This document shows positions 1 to 6,755 of a stretch of 15,783 nucleotides of DNA, piece by piece. Where the stretch lies: assembly GCA_024639445.1 (NCBI GenBank), contig JAHEIJ010000018.1, positions 1-15,783 of the forward strand, in the 5' to 3' direction. Source of the DNA: Gammaproteobacteria bacterium. GTDB taxonomy: Bacteria > Pseudomonadota > Gammaproteobacteria > UBA6429 > Thiohalophilaceae. The stretch's first letter is position 1, and each line of letters opens with the position of its first letter. The translations under genes were made by a program, and so were the position numbers. A model generated the notes under the pieces. The model did not search any database, was not told where the DNA came from, and was given only the letters and a program-made list of their open reading frames with translations.

Positions 1-257
1 AACTCGTACTCATGGCTCAAGGCCATATTCTGCTCGGCATCGACTTGATATACATTGATATCGTCGCGCTGCTGTAACAATTCACCCAGCAGGCGCTTCC
101 ACAGACGACAGGAAGAACAGCCGGGTTTGGTGAAAAACACAATACTCGGACCCGTGGTCTCCCCCAACCTGGCATAAAACTCATGATCGTTTAACGGCCG
201 AATTTTGCGGCCAAATAATGAAACTACCTTGCCACCAGACGATTGGGGCTCAGTCAT
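1..257 (-). CDS. Thioredoxin-like protein, C-terminus outside window
   Basis: This frame starts at an ATG whose complement is at 255-257 and runs off the left edge, so 85 residues are visible. A basic N-terminal stretch of about 30 residues is followed by a hydrophobic strand (SIVFF) and a CxxC redox motif, C47-S-S-C50, preceded by TKPG. This is the layout of a thioredoxin or glutaredoxin fold active site. No signal peptide is seen, so a cytoplasmic location is likely. The start overlaps the stop of the CBS gene by 8 bases, which implies translational coupling as the last visible gene of the DUF1538 operon. The ribosome binding site is weak, which fits coupling. The substrate is unknown; a redox role for the neighbouring transporter or regulators is only an inference from position. 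The cis-proline half of the fold lies outside the window. Confidence 0.75.
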   Translation of the reverse strand, partial: MTEPQSSGGKVVSLFGRKIRPLNDHEFYARLGETTGPSIVFFTKPGCSSCRLWKRLLGELLQQRDDINVYQVDAEQNMALSHEYE

Positions 258-654
258 TCTGAACCATGCCGTTCAAGACCATGTCAGTGAAACTGACAAT
301 ACCAACTACCTTGCGGTTTTCGACCACGGGCGCGCGCGATAAACCAAACTTATCAAACAACCTGGCACAGTAGCGAATATCCATGTCCGGATCGATGCAT
401 ATTACCGGCTTGGACATGACTTCATACACATTCACTCGCCCGGGCGCACGGTCGGTCGCCAGGACCAGTTTGGCGATGTCGGAAAGCATGACAATACCGT
501 ACTCATCATCGTCATGCCGCTTGTCCACGATCAATGCCTTGGTCTCGATATGCTTCATGGTGGCCAGGGCATCTTTGACGGTCATCATGCCCTGGACAAT
601 ATCTACTTTGGGCTTCATCACCTCGCGGACGCGAATTACTTTACGATCACTCAT
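250..654 (-). CDS. Two-CBS-domain protein
   Basis: This 134-residue soluble protein consists almost entirely of a CBS pair (Bateman module). The first CBS repeat (about residues 6-65) opens with VREVMKP and ends in YGIVMLSDI. The second (about 73-132) opens with VYEVMSKP and ends in VGIVSFTDM. CBS pairs commonly bind adenine nucleotides and gate an attached or partner protein. The start is set by a strong Shine-Dalgarno sequence (AGGAGG about 6 bases upstream), and the ATG overlaps the P-II-like stop as ATGA. The gene lies between the P-II-like gene and the thioredoxin-like gene, downstream of two DUF1538 membrane proteins. A role as nucleotide or energy-state sensor for that transporter is therefore an inference from context. 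There is no catalytic domain. Confidence 0.85.
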   Translation of the reverse strand: MSDRKVIRVREVMKPKVDIVQGMMTVKDALATMKHIETKALIVDKRHDDDEYGIVMLSDIAKLVLATDRAPGRVNVYEVMSKPVICIDPDMDIRYCARLFDKFGLSRAPVVENRKVVGIVSFTDMVLNGMVQND

Positions 655-1001
655 AGTTCCTCCTCCACGGCTTCGGTCAAAGATGCCATCTGGTGAGCCA
701 CCCCGATGGCATCTTCTACATCAATCTGGAATGCAATCCCGGTTCCCGGTTTCTCATCAAACTCCCCGGCCTGACAGATAGTCTCCAGAATCTTGCGACT
801 CAGGTGCTCTTCCACCAACAGCAGAATCACATCGCGCTGGGTTTCCAGTGTCAGACCCAAAAAGGTCTTGCTCTTTACCAGACCTTCGCCGCGGGCATTG
901 CTAATCACAGTCTGACCGGTGGCGCCGGCTTCACGCGCGGCATCCATTACCGCATCGGTCTTGTCATCTTCAACAAATACTATCAATAGCTTGAAGTGCA
1001 T
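651..1001 (-). CDS. P-II-like regulatory protein
   Basis: The protein has 116 residues, the size of GlnB/GlnK-type P-II trimer subunits. The N-terminal strand (HFKLLIVFVEDDKTDAVMDAA), a flexible stretch at about 28-55 where the T-loop would be, and the C-terminal GTGIAFQIDVEDAIG resemble the P-II fold. It lacks the canonical Tyr51 uridylylation context of GlnB, so it is better described as P-II-like than as a nitrogen regulator. P-II family members usually bind ATP/ADP or related ligands in the subunit clefts and act on membrane transporters. A strong GGGGGAG ribosome site lies over the end of the upstream DUF1538 gene, 3 bases separate the two genes, and the stop overlaps the CBS start. The natural inference is that it regulates the DUF1538 pair. 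The ligand is unknown. Confidence 0.72.
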   Translation of the reverse strand: MHFKLLIVFVEDDKTDAVMDAAREAGATGQTVISNARGEGLVKSKTFLGLTLETQRDVILLLVEEHLSRKILETICQAGEFDEKPGTGIAFQIDVEDAIGVAHQMASLTEAVEEEL

Positions 1002-1004
1002 GAG

Positions 1005-1799
1005 TTACTCCCCCGTACTTTGAACTCGTTTCCTTGCTGCTTTTTGTCGCCATTCACTGATCTGTGCATAACCCATCACCGTAATGATTGGAAATAAACA
1101 AGTAAAGGCAATCAGGCCGAAACCATCCAGTAACGCGCTGCGACCCGGCACAGTCGCAGCCAGACCCAGTCCCAATGCCGCAACCAACGGCACGGTGACC
1201 GTCGAGGTGGTCACCCCGCCGGAATCATACGCCAGCGCGATAATCGTTTTCGGTGCAAACGCAGTCTGGATGATAACAATGATGTAACCGGCAATAATAA
1301 AATAGTGCAAGGGAGCACCGGTGACGATGCGAAATGTCCCAAGCGCGATACCCAGCCCTGCCCCGATCGCCACTGCAATACGCAAACCCCAGATACTGAT
1401 GGCACCGGCGGATACCTCCTTTGCCTTGATCGCCACCGCCAATAACGCAGGTTCGGCAATGGTGGTGGAGAAACCAATCGTTGCAGCAAATAAATAGACA
1501 TAGCCATAATCACGCCATTGCATCGCCTGTACCACGTCATCCACCCGGCCATAAACAAATGCGGGATCAGTGAGTTGCTGTGCCATTAATTTCCCGATTG
1601 GGAACAGGGCGATCTCCAGGCCCTCCAGGAAAAATGCCAGCCCCAACAACACATAGATAAAGCCGAACAGCACCTTGCGTAAATTCGGGATTGGTCGACG
1701 GATGATAACCAACTGGAAGCCGAAGATGATCACCAGGATGGGCAATACATCGAATACTGTGTCAAACAGGGTATGCATAATATTGAAGAGAGAGTTCAT
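1005..1799 (-). CDS. DUF1538 membrane protein, second of a tandem pair
   Basis: This 264-residue protein has about six or seven hydrophobic segments and belongs with the DUF1538 family. It carries the block AYDSGGVTTSTVTVPLVAAL near residue 190, preceded by IIAGY and FAPK. An earlier block, FSTTIAEPALLAVA, follows GLEIALFPIGK. Both blocks recur almost unchanged in the neighbour encoded at 1796-2533, so the two are paralogues. Its ATG overlaps the upstream paralogue's stop as ATGA, consistent with production of two subunits in balance. I recall a two-gene DUF1538 pair from Halomonas being described as a Na+(Li+,K+)/H+ antiporter under the name UmpAB; this needs checking, and which subunit corresponds to this gene is not known to me. 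Transport function is inferred; the family assignment is firm. Confidence 0.85.
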   Translation of the reverse strand: MNSLFNIMHTLFDTVFDVLPILVIIFGFQLVIIRRPIPNLRKVLFGFIYVLLGLAFFLEGLEIALFPIGKLMAQQLTDPAFVYGRVDDVVQAMQWRDYGYVYLFAATIGFSTTIAEPALLAVAIKAKEVSAGAISIWGLRIAVAIGAGLGIALGTFRIVTGAPLHYFIIAGYIIVIIQTAFAPKTIIALAYDSGGVTTSTVTVPLVAALGLGLAATVPGRSALLDGFGLIAFTCLFPIITVMGYAQISEWRQKAARKRVQSTGE

Positions 1800-2533
1800 C
1801 CGATCAGCATCCCGTAGCCCATGACAAAGATCATAGGCGTTAATGAAGCAAAGGCAATCAAACCAAAACCATCGGTCATGGGATTGCGACCCTTGATACT
1901 GGAGGCCAGCCCCACACCCAGAGCAGTAACCAGTGGCACCGTGATGGTCGATGTAGTCACGCCGCCTGAATCATAGGCAATGCCAATGATTTCCTTGGGC
2001 GCAAACATGGTCATCACAACTACCCCGACGTAACCCGCGATGATCAAATACTGGATCGGCCAACCATAAATTATGCGTACTACACCAACCATAATGGCAA
2101 ATCCGACTGAGAGGGCAACCGTGAAGCGCAAGCCAATGGCGTAGGAATCCATTGCCTCTATAGTGTTCTCAATAGCGCCACCGGCAGCGGCAACCTTGGC
2201 GGCTTCCTCAGCAACGGCGATCAAGGTGGGCTCAGCTACCGTGGTACCAAACCCGAGGGCAAACGCAAACGCCAACAACCAGAAAATACTGCCCTTGCGC
2301 GCAAACGCGTAAGCCATGGCTTCACCCAGGGGAAACAGTCCCATCTCCAGTCCCTGGATGAATAACGTCAGCCCCAGCACCACCAGGAATGTGCCATACA
2401 ACATCTCCCCGAGGTTGGGAATAGGCTGTTGCAGGATGACGAATTGAAAAAAACTGATGACCAACAGGATAGGTAACAGATTACGCAGGCTGTCCAGCAG
2501 GGAGCGTAAAAAAGGGAGCAAAAAATCTTTCAC
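1796..2533 (-). CDS. DUF1538 membrane protein, first of a tandem pair
   Basis: I chose the GTG start at 2531-2533, giving 245 residues beginning MKDFLLPFLRSLLDSL. AGG lies 7 bases upstream of it, and the length then matches the 264-residue paralogue. The open frame extends to 2704, but that extension is cysteine-rich, non-hydrophobic and crosses the promoter region, so it is probably not translated. Motifs include GLEMGLFPLGEAMA, FGTTVAEPTLIAVAEEAAKV and AYDSGGVTTSTITVPLV, matching the second DUF1538 protein at corresponding places. About six to seven membrane segments are apparent. Conserved acidic, serine and threonine residues inside hydrophobic segments suggest a cation or solute path. 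It is the promoter-proximal gene of the operon and divergent from a sodium:alanine symporter. Function is inferred from family and context. Confidence 0.83.
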   Translation of the reverse strand: MKDFLLPFLRSLLDSLRNLLPILLVISFFQFVILQQPIPNLGEMLYGTFLVVLGLTLFIQGLEMGLFPLGEAMAYAFARKGSIFWLLAFAFALGFGTTVAEPTLIAVAEEAAKVAAAGGAIENTIEAMDSYAIGLRFTVALSVGFAIMVGVVRIIYGWPIQYLIIAGYVGVVVMTMFAPKEIIGIAYDSGGVTTSTITVPLVTALGVGLASSIKGRNPMTDGFGLIAFASLTPMIFVMGYGMLIG

Positions 2534-2715
2534 CTGGATACCTGTGTGAACGCTAACACGATAACCATACACTATATATAAGTAACTGTTAATTCCATCC
2601 AATATTGCTCTTGTTCCCCTTCCATAGTTTGAATTAAGGTAGCAAGAAGGCTTGCGGCAACAGCCGACATGCGCATCATGGAACATCAAGCAAAACAATA
2701 ACAACAGGTAAGCCT
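2534..2715. promoter_or_regulatory. Divergent promoter region between DUF1538 operon and AGCS symporter
   Basis: This 182-base AT-rich spacer must contain promoters for both directions. For the minus-strand operon, a possible -35 (TTGGAT, complement at 2597-2602) stands about 16-18 bases from a TATATA-rich -10 (complement near 2573-2581). For the plus strand only weak candidates are seen, such as TTGTTC at 2611. AGGT at 2707-2710 is a plausible ribosome site for the symporter. I see no glycine riboswitch core. The promoter placements are tentative. Confidence 0.4.
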
Positions 2716-4071
2716 ATGAATCTCATCACTGATTTAATTTCACAACTCAACAGCCTGGTCTGGGGCCCGGCCATGCTGGTATTGATACTGGGCACAGGTC
2801 TATTCCTGATGGTCGGTCTTCGACTCATGCCCATCCGGCGTCTTGGTTACGGCTTCCGAATGCTGTGGCAGGGCCGCAAAGGAGAAGGCGAAGGCGATAT
2901 CAGTCCTTTCAACGCACTAATGACCTCCCTCTCCGCCACCATTGGTACCGGCAACATTGCGGGCGTCGCCACCGCCATATTTCTCGGTGGCCCGGGCGCG
3001 CTGTTCTGGATGTGGTGCACCGCGCTGGTGGGTATGGCCACAAAATATGCGGAAGCCGTGTTGGCAGTGCAATTTCGTGAAACAGACGAAAAGGGTAACC
3101 ATATCGGCGGCCCGATGTTTTATATTCGCAACGGCCTGAAAAGTCACTGGGCCTGGCTCGGCACTACCTTCGCGATATTTGGCGCCCTGGCCGGATTCGG
3201 GATCGGCAATACGGTACAAGCCAATTCTGTTGCCAAAGCATTGAGTGCCACCAAGCTTGACACCCTCATCCCTCACCTGGAACTTGTTATCGGTCTGTGT
3301 ATGGCAGGCCTGGCGGCACTGGTGCTCATCGGGGGCATTCGGCGTATCGCCGAAGTGGCCGGCAAACTGGTGCCCTTTATGGCCATCACCTATGTCCTCG
3401 CCGGATTGCTAGTGCTGGCGTTAAATGTGGATCAGATCCCCAATGCCATTGAACTGATAGTCAAACATGCCTTCACGCCTACTGCTGCCACGGGTGGCTT
3501 TGCCGGTGCCGCCGTCTGGGCCGCCATCCGTTTTGGTGTCGCAAGGGGTATTTTTTCCAACGAGGCTGGCTTGGGGAGCGCACCCATCGCCCATGCCGCG
3601 GCCACCACCACCAGCCCGGTGCGCCAGGGTAGCATTGCCATGCTGGGCACCTTCATTGACACCCTTATTATCTGCAGCATTACCGGGCTGGTGATTATTG
3701 TCTCCGGTGCCTGGACAGAAGGTGAAAATGGTGCCGCCCTCACGGCCCTGGCGTTTGAATCCAGCCTGCCCGGTGTGGGCGGCTATATCGTGACCTTCGG
3801 CATCACCCTGTTTGCCTTTACCACCCTGCTGGGCTGGAGTTTTTACGGCGAAAAGTGTGTCGAATACCTGTTTGGTGTGCGTTCCATTACCCCGTTTCGT
3901 GTCCTGTGGATCATTGCCATCCCTATCGGGGCAACGGCTCAACTAAACTTTATCTGGTTGCTGGCGGATACCCTCAACGCCTTAATGGCATTACCCAACC
4001 TTGTTGCGTTGCTGCTGCTGTCGCCGCTGGTATTCAAGCTCACACGTGACTATTTTGCCGCCAGGGCTTAG
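2716..4071 (+). CDS. AGCS family sodium:alanine (amino acid) symporter
   Basis: This 451-residue, highly hydrophobic protein has the usual length of the alanine or glycine:cation symporter (AGCS) family. The hallmark GTGNIAGVATAIFLGGPGALFW lies around residues 77-98, followed by WMWCTALVGMATKYAEAVLAVQFR. Other family blocks are GGPMFYIRNG and a run near residues 275-295 containing RGIFSNEAGLGSAPIAHAAA. About 10-11 membrane segments are apparent. It imports a small neutral amino acid (alanine, glycine or a D-form) with sodium across the inner membrane; the exact substrate cannot be read from sequence. It is transcribed away from the DUF1538 operon across a shared spacer. If the DUF1538 pair expels sodium, the two would be functionally complementary, but that is inference. 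No frameshift or missing core motif is seen. Confidence 0.93.
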   Translation: MNLITDLISQLNSLVWGPAMLVLILGTGLFLMVGLRLMPIRRLGYGFRMLWQGRKGEGEGDISPFNALMTSLSATIGTGNIAGVATAIFLGGPGALFWMWCTALVGMATKYAEAVLAVQFRETDEKGNHIGGPMFYIRNGLKSHWAWLGTTFAIFGALAGFGIGNTVQANSVAKALSATKLDTLIPHLELVIGLCMAGLAALVLIGGIRRIAEVAGKLVPFMAITYVLAGLLVLALNVDQIPNAIELIVKHAFTPTAATGGFAGAAVWAAIRFGVARGIFSNEAGLGSAPIAHAAATTTSPVRQGSIAMLGTFIDTLIICSITGLVIIVSGAWTEGENGAALTALAFESSLPGVGGYIVTFGITLFAFTTLLGWSFYGEKCVEYLFGVRSITPFRVLWIIAIPIGATAQLNFIWLLADTLNALMALPNLVALLLLSPLVFKLTRDYFAARA

Positions 4072-4227
4072 TGCGTTGATACGAAAGTCGGTTACACCGG
4101 CAGCTATTCGGGGCTGTATGACGACAATGTTCACGCACCACGACATTGAGTCTGGCATTTTGCCGATATTGCCAATATGCTTATTGCAGCCCCCAAGCTA
4201 ACCGGCTTACAACCTCGGGAGTTGATT

Positions 4228-4785
4228 ATGTCTTTGAAATACTGGTTCCTGCTTGCAACAGCCTTTCTGCTGCTCTCCGCCTGTGGCGGTAAAACCATGG
4301 TGGAAAGCGACCTGGGCATCAGCGGTGCCCCGGACTGGGTCAACGAAGGCACCCAATACCTCAATGATAAAAATGGCCGGCTGTTCCATGGTGTGGGTCA
4401 GGCACCGGTCATGGGCGACGAGTCACTGCAGATATCCACTGCCGATAACCGCGCCCGGGCAGAGGTGGCACGCATTCTCTCTTCCTATCTGGATGTGGTC
4501 AGCAACGACTATACCGCCGCTTCCGGCAGTGGTGAAACCGCCATTAGCCAACAGGCCGTCAGTCGCCAGATCCGGAACCTCAGCAAAGTGAATCTCAGTG
4601 GCGTAAAAATTATCGGCCATTGGCGCAATGACAAGGACAACACGATTTTCGCCATCGCCGAGCTTGATCTGGAACAGGTGAAACAGACCACCGATATGGT
4701 CAACAATATGAATACCGACCTGAAGCGCTACATCACCGACCACAGTAACAATATTTTTGACCAGGTTTCGCAGGAGAAGAAATAA
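4228..4785 (+). CDS. LPP20 family lipoprotein (first copy)
   Basis: The preferred ATG at 4228 gives 185 residues and follows GGGAG at a good distance. It opens directly on a lipoprotein signal peptide with lipobox LLSAC (C19), and glycine at +2 fits outer-membrane sorting. The frame extends upstream to an ATG at 4177, but that would bury the signal peptide behind 17 residues. The mature part has the LPP20 layout: APDWVNEG, a region around FHGVGQAP, then DNRARAEVARILSSYLDVVS, followed by a repeated RQIRNLSKVNLSGVKIIGHWRN strand-rich portion and AIAELDLEQV. FlgP of vibrios and Campylobacter belongs to the same broad family, but no flagellar genes are nearby. It heads a four-gene lipoprotein run, with its stop overlapping the LpoB-like start as TAATG. 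Exact role unknown. Confidence 0.85.
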   Translation: MSLKYWFLLATAFLLLSACGGKTMVESDLGISGAPDWVNEGTQYLNDKNGRLFHGVGQAPVMGDESLQISTADNRARAEVARILSSYLDVVSNDYTAASGSGETAISQQAVSRQIRNLSKVNLSGVKIIGHWRNDKDNTIFAIAELDLEQVKQTTDMVNNMNTDLKRYITDHSNNIFDQVSQEKK

Positions 4786-5393
4786 TGCTGTCGCTACAAC
4801 GCAATACCCTAATCACTATGCTTCTCACTGCCCTGTTGGGCCTCAGCGCTTGCGGCACCCAGGTAGAACGTGTCGATGTAGATGAAACCCACGATCTGAG
4901 TGGTGCCTGGAACGATACTGACTCACGCCTGGTGTCGGAAGAAATGATCAACGATATGCTGGCACGACCGTGGCGCCAGGATTACACCAGCCGTTACCGC
5001 AAACAACCCACCGTCATCGTCGGCACTGTCCGCAACCTCAGTCATGAGCATATTAACGTCAACACTTTCGTGAATGACATTGAAAGAGCGATGATTAATT
5101 CCGGCAAGGTGACCTTCGTTGCCTCAAGTCAGGAACGTGATGAGATCCGGGACGAACGCAAGGACCAGGATCTGCACGCCCGCGAGGACACCCGCAAGGC
5201 AATGGGCCAGGAACTGGGTGCGGATTTCATGCTGAAAGGCAGCATTAATACCATTATCGACATGGAAGGCACGACCCAGCTACGCTATTACCAGGTGGAC
5301 CTCAATCTCATAAGCCTGAGGGATAACCGTATTACCTGGGTCGGGCAGAAAAAGATCAAGAAGCTGGTTAAAAACAGCAAGCTCCGATACTGA
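4785..5393 (+). CDS. lpoB: LpoB-like penicillin-binding protein activator lipoprotein
   Basis: This protein has 202 residues, close to the 213 of E. coli LpoB. The signal peptide ends in lipobox LSAC (C23) with glycine at +2, consistent with outer-membrane anchoring. A linker of about 40 residues precedes the globular domain: TVIVGTVRNLSHEHINVNTFVNDIERAMINSGKV, then a charged stretch (RDEIRDERKDQDLHARE), then GADFMLKGSINTI and YYQVDLNLISLRDNRITWVGQKKIKKLV. This order matches the LpoB family, whose E. coli member stimulates PBP1b from the outer membrane. The linker is shorter than needed to span a thick periplasm by comparison with E. coli, so a PBP1b role is not certain. Its start overlaps the LPP20 stop by one base, with AGGAGA just upstream. 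Confidence in the family is high, in the partner low. Confidence 0.85.
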   Translation: MLSLQRNTLITMLLTALLGLSACGTQVERVDVDETHDLSGAWNDTDSRLVSEEMINDMLARPWRQDYTSRYRKQPTVIVGTVRNLSHEHINVNTFVNDIERAMINSGKVTFVASSQERDEIRDERKDQDLHAREDTRKAMGQELGADFMLKGSINTIIDMEGTTQLRYYQVDLNLISLRDNRITWVGQKKIKKLVKNSKLRY

Positions 5394-5424
5394 CAAGCCA
5401 CCTATACTCGCCTGAGCCTGGAAG

Positions 5425-6753
5425 ATGCGTAAGGCGCATTTCAGTCTGGCTGGACTACCGATCTGGATTGGTACCGCTTGGTTGCTGCTGCAACTCGGTG
5501 GTTGTGCCACCTACAGTAAAGGTTTTGCACCCATCGAAGCAAAGCTTGCTGCCCAGGATCCGACGGCAGCCCTGCAAATCCTGGAGAAGCAGCGCCCCAG
5601 CCGTAGTGAGTTATTACTTTATTTGCTGGATAAGGCCATGTTGCAACGCATGCAACAAGACTTTACCGCCAGCAATCAGAGCCTCGAACAGGCCAAACAA
5701 GTCATTCAGACCTATTCCGCTGCCAGTGTTTCGGAAGAATCGGCAGCCTTTATCATCAATGACACAACCCGCACCTATACCGGCACCCCGCTGGAACAGG
5801 TCATGCTGCATGTCTATGCTGCACTCAATTACCTGGAACTGGGAAATCATGACGCAGCGCGAGTCGAGGCCTTGCAGGTTGAAGTCCGCCTGCGGCAACT
5901 CATGCAGGACTCGCCCGAAAGCGCCCTCAGCGTGGATCCGTTCGCTCGTTATCTCAGCGGCATGATATTTGAGGATCTGGGTGAATACAGTGATGCCATG
6001 ATCGCCTACCGCAATGCGTATAAGGCCTACCAGGCTCATGACAAGATCTACTCATTGACCGTACCGGATTATTTAAAGCACGATATGTTGCGCATGGCGC
6101 GCAAAGTCGGACTGAACAACGAATACGCCAGGCTCCGCAAACAATTTGGCATTTCTCTACAAAATAAGCACAACCCCCACCAGCTAGAGGGCGAAGTCGT
6201 ACTGCTGTTTCATAATGGCCTGGCACCGATTAAACGCGAGCACAGCGTCGCCACCATCGATCCTGGCTCGGGTCGCCTGATTCGGGTATCGCTGCCCTAT
6301 TATCAAAACCGTCAACAGTTAGTTACGACTGCTCGCGTCGAGGTCAATGACTTATCCGTACAAACCCAGCAGGTTGAAGCGATTGATGAAATCGCCGAGC
6401 AAACGCTGCAGGCCTATTTGCCGGCGATTACTGCGCGAGCCGTGGCGAGGGCCGTGCTAAAATATAATATGTCGAAGGAAGCCTCAAAGCAGAATGATGT
6501 TGCCGGGCTGTTGGTCAATATTGTGGGCGTACTCACCGAGCGGGCGGATACGCGTAGTTGGTTGAGCCTGCCGGCAAATATCCAGATGGCAAGGCTGCAA
6601 TTACCTGCCGGTACTTATGCCCTCTCGATTGAATTACTCGACAGCCTGGAACAAGTCCAGCATACGACGAAGTTAGCCGAAGTTAAGGTAAACCCTGGCA
6701 AAAGACGCTATATTTCCTACCACTACGTCCCTCGCTACACTATGAGAAAATAA
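5425..6753 (+). CDS. COG3014-type lipoprotein with TPR-like helices
   Basis: This is a 442-residue predicted lipoprotein. The signal peptide (about residues 10-26) ends in lipobox LGGC (C27) with alanine at +2. Residues about 34-235 are rich in helix pairs of TPR type, for example ALNYLELGNHDAARVEALQ and SGMIFEDLGEYSDAMIAYRNAY. From about 250 a second domain begins with GEVVLLFHNGLAPIKRE and continues through strand-rich sequence containing RAVLKYN and a final RYISYHYVPRYTMRK. This organisation is what I associate with COG3014, an uncharacterised family often found next to LPP20 and LpoB genes. The start follows the LpoB gene by 31 bases; its ribosome site is weak. Two bases separate its stop from the next LPP20 start, so co-expression is very likely. 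Scaffold or assembly function at the outer membrane is inference. Confidence 0.82.
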   Translation: MRKAHFSLAGLPIWIGTAWLLLQLGGCATYSKGFAPIEAKLAAQDPTAALQILEKQRPSRSELLLYLLDKAMLQRMQQDFTASNQSLEQAKQVIQTYSAASVSEESAAFIINDTTRTYTGTPLEQVMLHVYAALNYLELGNHDAARVEALQVEVRLRQLMQDSPESALSVDPFARYLSGMIFEDLGEYSDAMIAYRNAYKAYQAHDKIYSLTVPDYLKHDMLRMARKVGLNNEYARLRKQFGISLQNKHNPHQLEGEVVLLFHNGLAPIKREHSVATIDPGSGRLIRVSLPYYQNRQQLVTTARVEVNDLSVQTQQVEAIDEIAEQTLQAYLPAITARAVARAVLKYNMSKEASKQNDVAGLLVNIVGVLTERADTRSWLSLPANIQMARLQLPAGTYALSIELLDSLEQVQHTTKLAEVKVNPGKRRYISYHYVPRYTMRK

Positions 6754-6755
6754 CC

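Noticed and set aside
2534..2704. N-terminal extension of the first DUF1538 frame to 2704
   Set aside because: The extra residues are cysteine-rich and non-hydrophobic, cross the divergent promoter region and lack a ribosome site; the GTG at 2533 has AGG 7 bases upstream.
2534..2715. Glycine riboswitch before the symporter
   Set aside because: No tandem aptamer core or sufficient length is seen.
3421..3942. Antisense open frame within the symporter gene
   Set aside because: Composition is Gly/Asp/Thr-rich without motif, and the plus-strand frame is a clear AGCS protein.
4072..4227. Terminator after the symporter gene
   Set aside because: Only weak 4-base arms such as CAGC...GCTG are seen, with no following T-run. 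The region holds no gene I can support.
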